Of a DNA stretch of 64,000 nucleotides, positions 11,059 through 23,107 are shown one piece after another (the stretch's first letter is position 1; the number at the start of each line of letters is the position of its first letter). Both the position numbers and the translations under genes were made by a program. The notes below the pieces were generated by a model. That model did not search any database and was not told the DNA's origin. It was given only the letters and a program-made list of their open reading frames with translations. The DNA comes from Lampris incognitus (taxonomy: Eukaryota; Chordata; Actinopteri; Lampriformes; Lampridae), in assembly GCF_029633865.1 (NCBI RefSeq), contig NC_079219.1, positions 56,106,682-56,170,681 on the forward strand, written 5' to 3'.

Positions 11059-14000
11059 ATGGCTAACAAAGTACCCGAGCGGACCTTTCAGTACCAAGAC
11101 AGCCTGCCACCGCTTCCTGTGCCATCACTGGAGGGCACTCTTTCCAAGTACCTGGATGCAGGTAGGGCAGCGGTCCATCTGGGCGAGGGCACCTGGCTGC
11201 AGCCTGCAGAATGGGATGGGGTTCAACGTCGATTTGGGGGAGGTTTGAACGTCTATTTCACTGGTTTTGACTTGGGTTTGGGTGGGGGTTAACCGGTTAG
11301 GGATGATGGGATAAAACGTTTGACAGTGAAACCCGCCCCATTCTGCAGGCCGTAGCCTGGTACTCGTCCATCTGAGAGCCTGCATCACTGAGATGACGTT
11401 GTTGGCTGAATTTTATGTCAGCAAAAAATACTCATTATGGGATGAGCCTTAATGGTTTAAGGAATCCATCACAGCCTTTACCACTCTCATTCCTTTTGGG
11501 TGGATATGCTAATTCTGATTTGGCAAAATTTCAAGATGGTGTTTGCAAGATGTGTAATACTGTAAGACAGTTCACTATTTCATGTTTGATATTTGTATAA
11601 AGCACTTTTATTAGTTGTGGACTTAACAAATTTAGCTAAATGCAGTGTTTCTCAAGTTGGAAATATACTTGTGATGGTGTTGTGCCTCACTAGCGGTTGC
11701 AGGGTGGTCATGACCCATTGATCCATCTTTCAAATTGTATAGCTCAAAGAGAAAATGGGTACCAATGCAAATGGCAGCACAGAACTGCTGTGGCTATGCA
11801 ACAGCATGCTGTCTTTCATAGAATTCGAAGTGACTACGAAGGTGAGCAGGAAGTGCTTGCAGAAACTCCACAAAATTGTGCAGCTCTCTCTCTGTCTCTG
11901 TGAACAAGGGACGGGATGGACAGAGTGAAGGGAGATAGTTGATATACCTTGGTGGCCGAAAATATAGAAAGTCTATGTGTGGGGAAAACACTCAAATGGA
12001 AGAATAGGAGTGTCTGAGATCTATTAACTGATCTCTTTTCAACGCATTTGCTGGATGTTTATGCCACTTTTTGAGAAATTGGGTCTGTGGAGCAAAGACA
12101 GAAAAGTTTAGATTGCCCAACTTTCTGTTTTAGCAAACCCACTTCTTCCCACAACATACTGTTAATGTATGCCATGTCTGTCTTCAGTGCGTCCCTTTGC
12201 ATCGGAGGAGGAATACCAGACTACAGTGGATATCGTGAGGAAATTTAAAGAGGGCGTAGGCCGAGACCTGCACCAGAGGCTACTGCAGAGAGCCAGAAAG
12301 AAGAGGAACTGGGTGCGTATCAAACTGTACATGTCGTATTGTGCTCTGACAGGTGTTTTTTCTCAGTCACGGACCTTCATATTGGCTGTTTGGTGTCTCC
12401 TCACCAGCTGGAGGATTGGTGGCTTGACAAAGCTTATCTGGAGGTCCGTATCCCCTCTCAGCTGAATGTGAACTTTGGGGGCCCGGCACCCTACTTGGAG
12501 CACTGCTGGCCCCCTACAGAAGGAACACAACTGGAGAGGGCCAGTGTTGGCACATGGCACACGCTGCAATACTGGAACCTGATTCGCACGTAAGACACAC
12601 ACACACACACATCACACACACAGCCTTCAGACATGAATGCAACAGGGAATGTCATAATTTTCCAGTTTTTCTCTCTTCATGTGTCAGGGAGAGGCTGACC
12701 CCTCAGACAGCTGGAAATATTGCATTTGATATGGAGCAGTACAGAATGTTGTTTAATACCTGCAAAGTACCCGGAGTTAACAAGGATGTTCTTGTCAACT
12801 ACTTTAAGACTGGTAAGATACTGTGTATCTCTCATTGTATATACATATATATCTCATAAAGCACATTCTCACACACATCTCATGTCTCTCATGCTTGCGT
12901 GTCACTATTGTATGTGTGGGTTTCATCACAGAGAGCGAGGGTCCCTGCCCCTCCCATGTGGTGGTGATGTGCCGTGGACGAATCTTCTCATTTGACGCAG
13001 TTTGTGATGGACAGATTCTGTCTCCGCCGGAGCTGCTCAGGTGTTCACGATATGCTCACCGTGCACATCACGATAAGTACTACCAACATCCGAGTACTTG
13101 TCAGGTGTACAAAGCCCCAAGTATACTTGAGTCATGTATGTTTGTGCGTGCATCTTCTATAGGCAGCTGAGGTTTGTGAGGGAGCGTTGTGAGGGAGAGC
13201 CAGAGGGAGATGGAGTCGCTGCTCTCACCACAGAGGAGAGAACCTGTTGGGCTAAGGTGAGGAGGTCAAAGAGATTAAATACACTGGTGTGTGTTTCTGA
13301 GAGCAATGGATTCAGTGGAAGACGACAAAATAGAATTTACATTTTATAACTAGACCACATCTGAAATACTGTCATGTTCTTCTCTACCCACCTTCTCTCC
13401 AGGCCAGGGAGCATCTGATAAGTATCGATTCAGCCAACAAGACGATCCTGGAGACCATCCAGAGCAGTCTGTTCGTCATATCTCTGGATGATGCCAAACC
13501 GTACTCCACCCCAGAGAACTACACCGCGGTACGACCCAAGCATATTTCATTCATCTTTAAATATGTAGATCAGTGTTTATCATGGAACCTCAGCTTTGGC
13601 AGTTTTGTAATAAGATAAGATACATTATATAAATTTAGGCATGGTGGCGCAGTGGTTAGCGCCGTTGCCACACAACAAGAAGGTCCTGGGTTCAAGCCCC
13701 ACGGTAGTCCAACCTTGGAGGTTATTGCGGGTCGTCCTCTGTGTGGAGTTTCCATGTTCTCCCCGTGTCTGCGTGGGTTTCCTCCGGGTGCTCCAGTTTC
13801 CTCCCACAGTCCAAAGACCTGTAGGTCAGGTGAATTAGCCGTACTAAATTGTCCCTAGGTGTGATTGTGTGTGTGTGTGGGCCCTGTGATGGACTGGCGG
13901 CCTGTCCAGGGTGTCTCCCTGCCTGCTGCTCAATGACTGCTGGGATAGGCTCCAGCATTCCCGCGACCCTGAGTAGGATAAGAGGTTTGGATAATGGATG

Positions 14001-17000
14001 GATGGAAGATAAATATAAGATGAGATAAGATATCCTTTATTGTCCCTGCGGGGAAACTTGACTTGGGCAATAGTGCTACACACAGCTGCAGTCAAATCAA
14101 ATTAAATACAATACATGGCCAACAAAACAGTACAGTGGTACACCAAAGACACAATAAAAAATTACATACAACAAAATAAGAAATATATTTAAAATATTGC
14201 ACATGCTTTGTGAGATAGAAGATAAAAATACATAAACAAATGAAGTAATTTCTGTCTGACCGTGTGCCCTTGACCTAGATGACCCTGGAGGCCCTTACAG
14301 GCGACCCTGCCACCCGCTGGGGGGACAAATCCTATAATTCAATCTCTTTTGCAGATGGCACTTTTGGATCAAACTGTGATGTGAGTTTGGGGCTTCTCTG
14401 CCCCCCCACACGCACACACACACACGGACACACACAGGGTGCAGGTTTTATCTACATTGTCTTTCTGTTGTTGACTTGGAGTTACAGAGGTTCCCTCATC
14501 CATTTCAAACAAACAACATAAGCTGTGTGACCTGAAGGCCCTCAGACAAGTCATACTGACCTAGATATTAGGTTTGGAAAGGATGGCCACAATATGATGG
14601 GGCCATTTTTCAACAAAATATTGCTTCACTTACTTTCTTTTTTGAATATAAGATATCTGTATTATGGTATCACCTGAAATCTTGAAAACATCAGCGGAGG
14701 AAAGATTACCAATACGCCGAAACCAGTGAACTGACTTAACAGTATATTGTTGCCTTGATGTTCAGTGTTACCTGCATGAGTTATAACAGTGATAAAGTAC
14801 ATGGTTATGTTGTAGATTATAGTATAGAGTAATTACAGTGCTAATAACCTTGTACATTGTTGCAGCATGCACCATATGATGCCATGGTGATGGTTTCTCT
14901 GTGTTATTATGTGGACCAGCAAATCAAAGCTACAGATGGCCAATGGAAGGTAAACATCCCAGCTAACTTGTTTGCTGCAATTGGATTATGATCTCTTCTG
15001 GTTTATTTTTGTTTATTCACAGCTCATTTCTGTGTTAATAGGGCCCAGACACCGTCAGACCTATGCCTCTGCCCAGGGAACTTGTGTTCACTGTGGACGA
15101 TAAGGTCAGGAGTGACATCAGCCATGCCAGAAACCAGTACCTGGAGACGGTTGGTCAACAACAACAAACGCCACACTGTTAAGCTCTTACGACTCACTAA
15201 TTACATCCGGCAAGTGTAACTGTCATGGGAAACAGCTGTTTTATCGTCTTCTCTCTCTCCCTCTCCCTCCCTGGTTTTACAGACACAGAACCTGCAGGCG
15301 GCGTGCCACGCCTTCACTTCCTTTGGAAAAGCAGACGTCAAACAGAGGAAACTGCATCCTGACACTTTTGTTCAACTGGCGATGCAGCTAGCCTACTACA
15401 GAATGCACGGCAGGTACGGCAGCTTAGATATATCACCGTGCCCTATTACGTTTCACCTCAGCACGTCATTTTGATGTTTACATGAGGCGACGTGTTCTCT
15501 TCCATCCCCTCTCAGGCCAGGTAGCTGTTACGAGACAGCGACGACTCGCAGGTTTTACCACGGCAGGACCGAGACCATGCGACCCTGCACCCCGGAGGCT
15601 GTCAGCTGGTGTCAGACAATGCTTGACCATACATGTAGTGTGAGTGTGTATGTGAGAGAGAGAGTTAAACCTGATTACTGCGTAAATCCGTCATAGCAAA
15701 ACCACATAACAGAAAGTAGTAAAGACGGCAGTGGAACGGAAATGTGAATTAGTTTAGTTTCCATCAAATCTGTTAGAGTGAATAAAACTCTGAACATAGT
15801 TTTTCTTGTCTTACATCACATCTATACTTAAACACCCACACCAAAGATGGACCGGTTAAGAAGAAAACTGTGATCATGTGTGTTTCCATCACCCGTTCAG
15901 CACATTAACTCTGAACTGACAAAAGCTAAAATCACCTGTAAGTTAGTGTAAAAACGTTGTGTTTTTGTTTTTGTTTTTTAAATCCCCCGTCCCTTTTTTT
16001 TCCTCCCCAATTGTATCCAGCCAATTACCCCCACTCTTCCGCGCTGTCCCGGTCGCTGCTCCACCCCCTCTGCCAATCCGGGGAGGGCTGCAGACTACCA
16101 CATGCCTCCTCCGATACATGTGGAGTCACCAGACGCTTCTTTTCACCTGACAGTGTGGAGTTTCACCAGGGGGATGTAGCACCTGGGGGGATCACACTAT
16201 TCCCTCCAGTTCCCCCTCCCCCCGAACAGGCGCCCCAACCGACCAGAGGAGGCGCTAGTGCAGCGACCAGGACACATACCCACATCCGGGTTCCCACCCG
16301 CGGACACGGCCAATTGTGTCTGTAGGGACGCCCGACCAAGCCGGAGGTAACACGGGGATTCGAACTGGCATAGACCGCTACGCTACCCAGACACCCTCAA
16401 TATATTTTTTAATTTGGTGTTTCCGTTTAGCCTTTTCCTATTCGAAATGTAAAACTTTAGTAAACATGCTGGATGGAAACCCCACCAGTGGCTTAACGTT
16501 AGCGTTACTCTTCTGTCAGGCTGACGCCAGGAGGAAAGCCATGCTGCTGGCCTTCGACAAGCACAACAAACTGATGGCCGAAGCCCAGAATGGAAAAGGT
16601 CTGTTTGTTTTACTTTCTGTGTAGTCGATGTGTTTGTATCGCTTCTTTCCCACCTGTTTAGATACGTGAAGGCTTCTCCTCCTCAAGGGGCTGCAGCTCA
16701 CTCGAAAAAAATCCTTTTATTTGAAATTCTGGTGTTACAAAGCTTACATACCGTTTGGAAAAAAACATGTATGGGGAGTAGTGGTGGGACCTGCATGCGC
16801 TTGCTTCTGATACTGATTCATTTTGCATGTTGTCGCGTGATATCCTACCCAGGTTTTGACAGACATCTCCTCGGCCTATATCTTATCGCCCAGGAGGAGG
16901 GACTTCCTACACCAGATCTCTTCATGGACCCTCTCTATGCTAAGAGGTACAGTAACAGCCAGTCAGTCATGTCATGAGTCAGTGACTGATAGTTGCAGAT

Positions 17001-18250
17001 GCAGAAAGATCTGAGTTTGGTCGTGCTGCCAAACACAAAATACAAAGCGTAGATTATGAATTATGAATTATTATTCATTATGAACACAAGCTGGAAGCTT
17101 TTGGGGGAAGTAAACAAATAAAACTTGAACAAACAACATCATGAACTGTTTATAAAACAAAGTCACATAGTGTCTGTCGATGTTAAGGTTTGTTTTTCTC
17201 TTTTATTTTATAGAGAAAAAAAACCCATTCAAATTACAACATACATATATTAAACCAATAGGGAAATAAAATATTTCACAAACCCATCAAAGTCTACAGA
17301 ATCAAATAGGATAAGAATTAAAAATTAAAACACAGGTAGACAAGACAGAACACAGTGAGGGAACCTGTAGGCCTCTGCATGGCTTCCAGCCTACACCCCC
17401 CCCCCATCAAATAAAAACTACACATATACCCTACACACACTACACTATTTAACCAAACTCCAACATCACCCTCCCTCCTTCCCCAATGACAATAAAAGTG
17501 CTCCCCTCCACAAATCCACTACTAGACTCTTATCTAACACAACTATACAACATATTAACATCTCTCTCCATTATACTTTTAAAAATATTCCACACCTCAG
17601 CTCTCCTCTTTTCATAACGGGCTATATTCCTCCTTGGCTTGACAGCAAACCTTCCGTGGCTCAAAACACAATTTAATAAATTAACATTACATCCCTTCAC
17701 TTTGCCAGCCACCCCAAACAACCATAATTCTCTCCGTTCCACTGTCAACAAACCACCTCTCCAGCATCTACTTATCAATCCCTTCATCTTTGTTCAGGTG
17801 GTGATTTCAGTATTGAAACTAGAAGTGCAGCAGGGGTCTTTTAGTCTGTGGTGGCTGCCTGTGTGTGACTATGAGTCGTGTCTGTCTGCAGCGGCGGGGG
17901 TGGTAACTTCGTGTTGTCATCCAGTCTGGTGGGCTACACAACCGTTCTGGGGGCTGTGGTTCCCATGGTGCACCATGGCTACGGTTTCTTCTACCGCATC
18001 AGAGACGACAGGTAGGCAGAGAAGACCGAGACATGTTCAGACGCGCCGGGCCCGGGTGCTACTGGTGTACCCAGATCCTTACTGAAGTGGTACTTGAAAA
18101 CAACCAACCTGCGTTTTTCTTCCCTCCAGGATTGTAGCTTGCATCACAGCATGGAAATCTGACCCGGAGACCGACGCAGAGGCACTTTTCCACAACCTGC
18201 GGACCTCCTTCCATGATATGCTCCAGCTGGCAACCACCTCTCAGCTGTAA
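11059..18250 (+). CDS. crot: Carnitine O-octanoyltransferase, tandem copy 1 (16 coding exons)
   Basis: Predicted peroxisomal enzyme moving medium-chain acyl groups between CoA and carnitine. Coding exons: 11059-11161, 12188-12312, 12408-12589, 12688-12812, 12932-13040, 13163-13256, 13403-13528, 14279-14380, 14866-14949, 15042-15149, 15283-15413, 15516-15639, 16520-16598, 16853-16946, 17892-18011, 18130-18250. They sum to 1827 bases, giving 608 aa with the frame open throughout; human CROT has 612. The start is the ATG right after an acceptor, opening MANKVP then ERTFQYQDS. Family marks seen: PLPVPSLE near residue 18, RWGDKSYN followed by NCD-HAPYDAM with catalytic His323 (His327 in mammals), the GRTET motif, GGGGNFVLS, and Gly549, equivalent to mammalian Gly553 that opens the acyl pocket. 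The C-terminus is SQL, a PTS1 variant. Oddities: four codons are missing after residue 6 relative to copy 2 and human, and Pro453 stands where Ser is usual (MRP instead of MRS). Exon 10 has a weak donor (GTTGGT). A poly(A) signal lies at 19573. Confidence 0.95.
11188..11370. mobile_element. Small TIR element just after crot exon 1 (block 1)
   Basis: Imperfect inverted arms face each other: CCTGGCTGCAGCCTGCAGAA on the left, and on the right a complement ending GCCGTAGCCTGG. The same element occupies the same place in block 2 (24535-24722), so it was present before the duplication. The superfamily is not assigned. Confidence 0.5.
12596..12622 (+). repeat. CA repeat directly after crot exon 3 donor
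   Basis: An (AC)n run interrupted by one ATC starts about five bases inside intron 3 in both crot copies (26027-26055 in copy 2). CA repeats near donors are known hnRNP L binding sites; an effect here is inference. Confidence 0.7.
13632..14010 (+). mobile_element. DANA-like tRNA-derived SINE in crot copy 1 intron 7
   Basis: The head GTGGCGCAGTGGTTAGCG and the GGTTCAAGCCCC box B are tRNA-like. The body has the common fish sequence GTGGAGTTTCCATGTTCTCC, and the tail ends in GGATGGATGGA. Block 2 has an empty site here (about 27060), so the insertion came after the duplication. A short AAGATA duplication flanks it. Confidence 0.85.
14020..14230 (-). repeat. LINE 3'-tail-like repeat in crot intron 7, both copies
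   Basis: The motif ATATCCTTTATTGTCCCTGC followed by GGGGAAACTTG resembles the 3' end of fish Rex1/L2-type LINEs. It is present in both blocks (27070-27290 in block 2), so it is older than the duplication. Confidence 0.5.
15960..16400 (-). mobile_element. tRNA-derived SINE (abundant local family) in crot copy 1 intron 12
   Basis: This is the minus-strand copy of a SINE of about 420 bp found about ten times in this window. Read on the minus strand, its head is tRNA-like (GGTTCGAATCCCCGTGTTAC type) and its 3' end is GAGAAAAA-rich. Inner landmarks are CAATTGTGTCTG and GCGCTAGTGCAGCGACC. Block 2 has only a 47-base head fragment near its equivalent position. Confidence 0.85.
17189..17799 (-). mobile_element. 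Tx1/L1-like LINE 3' fragment in crot copy 1 intron 14
   Basis: This segment is absent from block 2, where the flanks join directly. An imperfect duplication TGTT(A/C)AGG borders it. The - strand frame 17530-17787 encodes a short piece resembling the extreme C-terminus of Tx1-type reverse transcriptases. It is a 5'-truncated copy that arrived after the duplication. Confidence 0.6.
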
Positions 18251-19578
18251 CTTCCTGCAACCACTCAACATCAGAAAAAGGAGTGGAATATAACCCTGCT
18301 GTAGCATCTCATGGTTGGACACAGTCACAGTCCATGAAAAAGCCAAGTTAACGACTGACAGCTAGCGACAGTCATGTTTGTGTTCTGCACAGATCAATGC
18401 AAAGGCAAAGAATCAATGCAGCCGAGGATAAAATCCTGCAGCTCTGTCCTCCTTTTTTCACTTTTATTTTCATTTTTTCATCACCAGTGGTGCCTTTTCT
18501 GTGGTGATTCTCGTAAGAGATTTTGCAGGTGCTGGATTTTAACAGTATTAAACGGTATTAAACCCGGCTTTCTGACATTTGGTGAAGTCAGAGGAGTCGG
18601 CCGGGTTTTGAAGAAACCGTCGCGGGTCACAGCTCGTGGCTTGTTGAGAAGAATTTAAACACCACTTTTATCTTGGGACATTCCAAATTAAGTCATAAGC
18701 AGTAGCAACCTTGATAACAGTCAAATCAGAATAAATCATTAATATTTTTTTTTAGCTTCTGGATTGAGGGTCCCAACACAAACCGTGTGGCTTTAAAGTT
18801 GCTGCTCAACTTTTAAACTCAACTAAAGACGGATTTAAATGTTATAAAATATATAAAAGATTTGATTTTTTTTTTCATGCAAGCATCCCTTCAATGATCC
18901 ATTTATTCCCGCTTTTTACATTCAGACCGTAACGATTTTATGCTCCCGAACAAAGACAACCCCTGTCATTTGCATTCGTCTTCTTAATGAAAATAGTCAA
19001 AGCTTCGTAAAAAAATGTTGCCAAAAGAATACTTGATTGCTGCAATGGCTTGTTCAAAACAAATCACTTTTAGTAAGTTATTTGGATGTTGCACAAAAAT
19101 TACTTGAATCGTTTTGGGTCTGTTCGCTTAATTCGTGAGAACCTTCAGGTTTGTAGACCGCCCGTCTTTAGACTCCTGAAAGACTTTCCGCATGAAGTCT
19201 CAGGAACCGGAGTCCACCGTCCATCAGCGTCTTTCCTAACAAGCTAACACACTTCTGACTGCTGAACGTGGCATTACACTTCATCGTCTTCCGTCCAACA
19301 TTCTGAACTTAGGATGTGCCGGATGTCTTCGAACATTTACACAGATCAGTTAACCCTAATGATGTAAACCACAGAGGGCTGATGAATTGTAGCACGTCTT
19401 TTGTAAAGTAAAAAAAACAAAACCGAATAGATCTGCTATTCTTTCACTATTGTAGAAAGAGATGATTTAATGTTTGTTTGAATCTCAAAGCTGTACATTT
19501 TTTTTAATTGTATAAGACTGCTCTTTGTTACTCAAATATGTATTTAGCAGAACAAGTATGAATAGTTAGCCCAATAAA
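18251..19578 (+). other. Inferred crot copy 1 3' UTR
   Basis: Sequence from the stop codon to a canonical AATAAA. The first 230 bases are nearly identical to block 2, and the last part is similar but more diverged. It contains no coding exon. Confidence 0.6.
19573..19578 (+). terminator. Poly(A) signal AATAAA of crot copy 1
   Basis: A canonical hexamer in CCCAATAAAGT, matched at the paralogous position 32236 in block 2 (CTCAATAAAAT). The conserved position in both copies supports use. Confidence 0.65.
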
Positions 19579-19859
19579 GTACACACAAAAAAAAACTTCG
19601 GACATTCTTTGCTTGGTTTTTTTTCCTTATCAAGTCTAAATTGGCATTAAGAAGTTAAGTAAAATGAGTCGCTTGATTTAAAAATGAGTCAGTTGATATG
19701 CAGTTGAACGTAGTACTTTGTGTTCATGTAAAAACATTCTTATGCAAAGATTAGTCATTAGTAATTTGTAGAAACAACTTGATTCTTTGTACTTTCGTGT
19801 TTGTATGATACAAAAACGCGCACTTGCACGGTGCAGTACTTATTTAGACCATCAGAACA

Positions 19860-21590
19860 TTGTCAGGTTTTGTGGCCTGCTGCCAACAAAGAGTCAGAGT
19901 GGTGCCAGTTCAACGAAGATGTGGATGCAGCCCTTGAAGCAACAGCCAAGGGCTGTGCAGACCAGAGGCTTCAGACAATGAGCACCTCAATAATGAGCAT
20001 CACTTCGGAGAGGTTCAGCATCAAGGAACAATGGGCCACCAAAACTACTGCAAATCCAAACCGATGGGAAGTTAAGATCGCCCAGCTTAGACACTCAAGA
20101 GCCGGTACAGGAAGGCAAGTGAGGAAAAGAAGGCAGCCTTGCCAGAACTTCACAGCATGGTAAGGGAAAGGCTAGTCATCCTTTGGTGCGCTGAGGGGCA
20201 AGGAGAAGGCCCGCAAGCGCAGTGCCTTTACTGCAAATCCATTTGGATGTTCAAAGAAGCTACTGGGACAGAAATGCAGCGGTCCAGTCATGCCCCGAGG
20301 AAGAGATCAACTGCCACGTTAGAAACAGTGACAGCATGAGGGAGCGAGACCTGGGCCACTGTGCAGCCCTGATATCCCTACCCGAACCCAGCACCCTGTT
20401 CAACATCAATGAACCCACACTGACAAGAGATCAAGGAGGACATCAAGTTGACCAGAACATCTTAAGCCCCAGGCCCGAATGGAGTGCCGTACACGGTCTT
20501 CAAAAGTTGCCCCAGGCTTCTGGAATGCCTCTGGAAGATCTACAAGGGTGATCTGGAGGAGGGGAAAGGTGCCGCAGCGGTGGAGATACGCAGAAGGCAC
20601 GTGGATTCCCAAGGAGGAGAACGCCAGCAACATCGAGCAATTTAGGACGATCTCGCTGCTCAGGGTGGAACGTGAGCTCTTCAAGATCGTTGCCAAGTGC
20701 TTCATGGCATTTCCCCTTAAGAACTCCTACATAGACATCTCGGTGCAGAAGGGAGGAGTTCCTGGTGTCCCAGGATGCATAGGGTACGCAGGTGTGTTAA
20801 CCCAACGGATCAGAGACGCACAAGAAAGCAGGGGGAGACCTGGCAGTGCTGTGGCTGGACCTTGCTAATGCCTACAGACCGATCCCACACAAGCTGGTAG
20901 ATTTGGCCCTGATCAGACCACCGTGTCCCAGAGAAGATCCAAAACCTCATCCTCAACTATTACAACTTTAGCCTGAGGGTGTCCTCTGGGACCTTGACTT
21001 CAGTGTGGCATCGGTTAAAAAAAGGGTATCATTAGTGACTGCACAATTTTTGTGCTGGCCATGAATATGCTTGTGGAGTGCAGAGGTCCCCAATCCAAAT
21101 CTGGCACCCGATAACCTCCGATCAGCGCGTTCATGGATGACCTAACGGTAACAACTACATCAGTGCCCGGATGCAGGTGGCTCCTTCAAGGACTTACTCA
21201 ATTTCCCCTCGGGGATAAATAATGCGTTCTGATCTGAACAGCTCATTGCATGGGCAAGAATGAGCTTCAAGCCCATAAAGGTCTCTGGTCCTCAGGAAAG
21301 GAGGAGTAACCGACCAGTTCAGCTCCTCTTTGGGAGGCACCCAAATTCCATCTGTGACTGAAAAGCCAGTCAAGAGCCTGTGTAGGATATTCACCAGCAA
21401 TCTGAAGGACACAGTGGCGCACCAGGCAACCAGTGATGACCTCCTCAACACTCGGCTCTCCACAGTGGACCAGTCCGGGCTTCCTGGAAAATACAAGGCC
21501 TGGATTGCATAAATCAACATGGAATTCTGCCTCGACTCCTCTGCCCACTGCTAATCTACGAAGTCCCAATCGCCATCGTGTAGTGATGTG
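19860..21590 (+). mobile_element. Reverse-transcriptase relic at the duplication junction
   Basis: Broken frames over 19801-20163, 20222-20551, 20479-20868 and 21330-21512 give pieces of a non-LTR-type reverse transcriptase: KVPQRWRYAEG, EQFRTISLL, IDISVQKGGVPGVPG, a FMDDLTV catalytic box near 21132, and SVTEKPVKSL. Each frame is interrupted. I recall similar proteins in fish genomes but cannot assign a clade. It separates the two crot blocks. Confidence 0.65.
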
Positions 21591-21740
21591 GAAATAGTAA
21601 GATATTATACATTGCATTACATTGTACAAAAAATGGAAGTGTGACAGTATACGTTTCACCAACAACAGCAGAACAAGCTGTGATGTGCTATACATCCCTA
21701 ATCCTTGGAATTTCACAAGATAATTGCTTTGGTAATGTTC

Positions 21741-21810
21741 CTGCCTGCATCCAGGTACTTGGAAAGGCTGCCCTCCAGTGATGGGTCGGGGAGTGGTGGG
21801 AGGTCCACGC
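21741..21810 (-). pseudogene. crot: Inverted crot exon 1 fragment
   Basis: Read on the minus strand, this matches the second half of crot coding exon 1. It has CCATCACTGGAGGGCAG, then CCTTTCCAAGTACCTGGATG, then CAGG, corresponding to residues PSLEG(S/T)LSKYLDA. The upstream part (CCACCACTCCCCGAC) is diverged, and the donor dinucleotide is GC instead of GT. Only about 70 bases are preserved. It lies just left of block 2, in the opposite orientation to both intact genes. Confidence 0.75.
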
Positions 21811-22258
21811 TGACAAGAGACTGATACTATAGCAGCCATGTCTTTACCTTTAAGTCGAGAGCAGAAGGGAAACGAGGTCATCCCAACTCCGTCTTTTGTA
21901 TCACTGGCATCAGCATTTAACACGGCATGGCACGGTTTGCAGGCCGGCTATTAATATCTGGCTGTGCAACTGCTGCCGCTCCATTTTCTCCTCAAAAACG
22001 TGCAGGCAGCACTCCGGTGTTAGTCAAACTCACGGTTTCATATTCAAACAGTTAAAATCATAGAAAAAAAACACCTCTTTGTTTATGCAAAACTAAAGTG
22101 TCTCATGTATAGCAGCAGTTATGACGCTTGCTCCTTTGTGTCGATGTACACTGAATATATAGCATTTGAGGAGGTGTACACCTCCTCAGGGCTGTAGTCC
22201 ATAAGTACTCTGACGCTAAGAGCAGCATGGGGGCTATGAGAGACTCGTCACGTTAGGT

Positions 22259-22504
22259 CAGTGTTTCCCAACCCAGTCCTCAAGGACCCCCTATCCTGCA
22301 GATTTCCTTTGCAACCCTGAATAGGCGCCTGTTTGTAGTTATTCAACCAATCAGCAATGAATTATATCAGACGTTGCACACCTTGCATAATTAAGTGCTG
22401 CGAGATGATTGGTCGAGTAAGCACAAGCGGGGCTACCTATGCAGGGTTACAATGAAAATCTGCAGGATAGGGGGGGTCCTTGAGGACTGGGTTGGGAAAC
22501 GCTG
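22259..22504. mobile_element. 246-bp hAT MITE in crot copy 2 promoter region
   Basis: Terminal inverted repeats CAGTGTTTCCCAACCCAGTC and, on the opposite strand, CAGCGTTTCCCAACCCAGTC. An 8-bp target duplication flanks it (CGTTAGGT and CATTAGGT, one mismatch). Block 1 has the empty site (GCGTTGGGTTGATTC), so the element inserted after the duplication. It ends about 35 bases upstream of the NRF1-like site. Confidence 0.9.
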
Positions 22505-22668
22505 CATTAGGTTGATTCAGGACGGCTAATAACTCAGTCATGCGCAGTCGCGACTTCCGGGTTTGGCAGCTGAACGCACCGGGCAGGGTGACTGGCCCGT
22601 GCAGGACGGGAGCGTTTGTGCAGGATTCGCCCACGTCGTCGTTCCTCCGTGATGCGGTTCTTCTCCGG
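22505..22668 (+). promoter_or_regulatory. Putative crot copy 2 promoter and 5' noncoding exon
   Basis: Paralogous to 7710-7925. The NRF1-like CATGCGCAGT (22539-22548) and ETS-like ACTTCCGG (22553-22560) are conserved. The sequence after them diverges strongly from block 1, and a donor (CCGG then GTGAGT) closes the exon at 22668. The next exon starts at 24384. Confidence 0.55.
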
Positions 22669-23107
22669 GTGAGTCGCTGGATTTACCTTGTGTGGTAAAA
22701 CGCGGGTTTAAATGTTAAAACCTAGATCTGAGCAAAGTTCGATGCCGTTGCTGATGACGTAGGCGCGTGTTCAAAACAAAACAACAGGTGGGCTTTCAGA
22801 AAGAGTTTGGCTCAGTTACACTGAAACGGAAACTCCCCCCGCGCGGGGCAGCCGCGTCACTCACAAGTCAATAAGAACCGGTTCCGATGAGGTGTTCGGT
22901 TCTATAGGCCGGCCCATAAAGTCAGTTTACCTCACTGTTGTGTCCAGCAAAACTCGGACCACCACGTTGAATCAAACTGTGTTTATTGCTGCCACAGTAA
23001 CCGTCACATACGCGTACAGTATAGCATCAACCACGTCTTGCGTTACTGCCGTAAACCGACTGCCGTAAACCGGCTGTGGTAAAACTTAAAGCTGCAGTGC
23101 CCTAGTC

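Larger units (their letters stand above)
6660..19850 (+). repeat. Segmental duplication, block 1 (crot copy 1)
   Basis: This block is paralogous to 21845-32550 in the same orientation. Homology starts with a shared TTAAGTCGAGAG motif (about 6665 and 21851). It continues through the promoter, all 16 coding exons and introns, and ends around a shared stretch near the poly(A) region (about 19780-19845 against 32480-32550). Later insertions differ between the blocks. Identity is visibly low at both ends and very high in the gene body. Confidence 0.85.
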
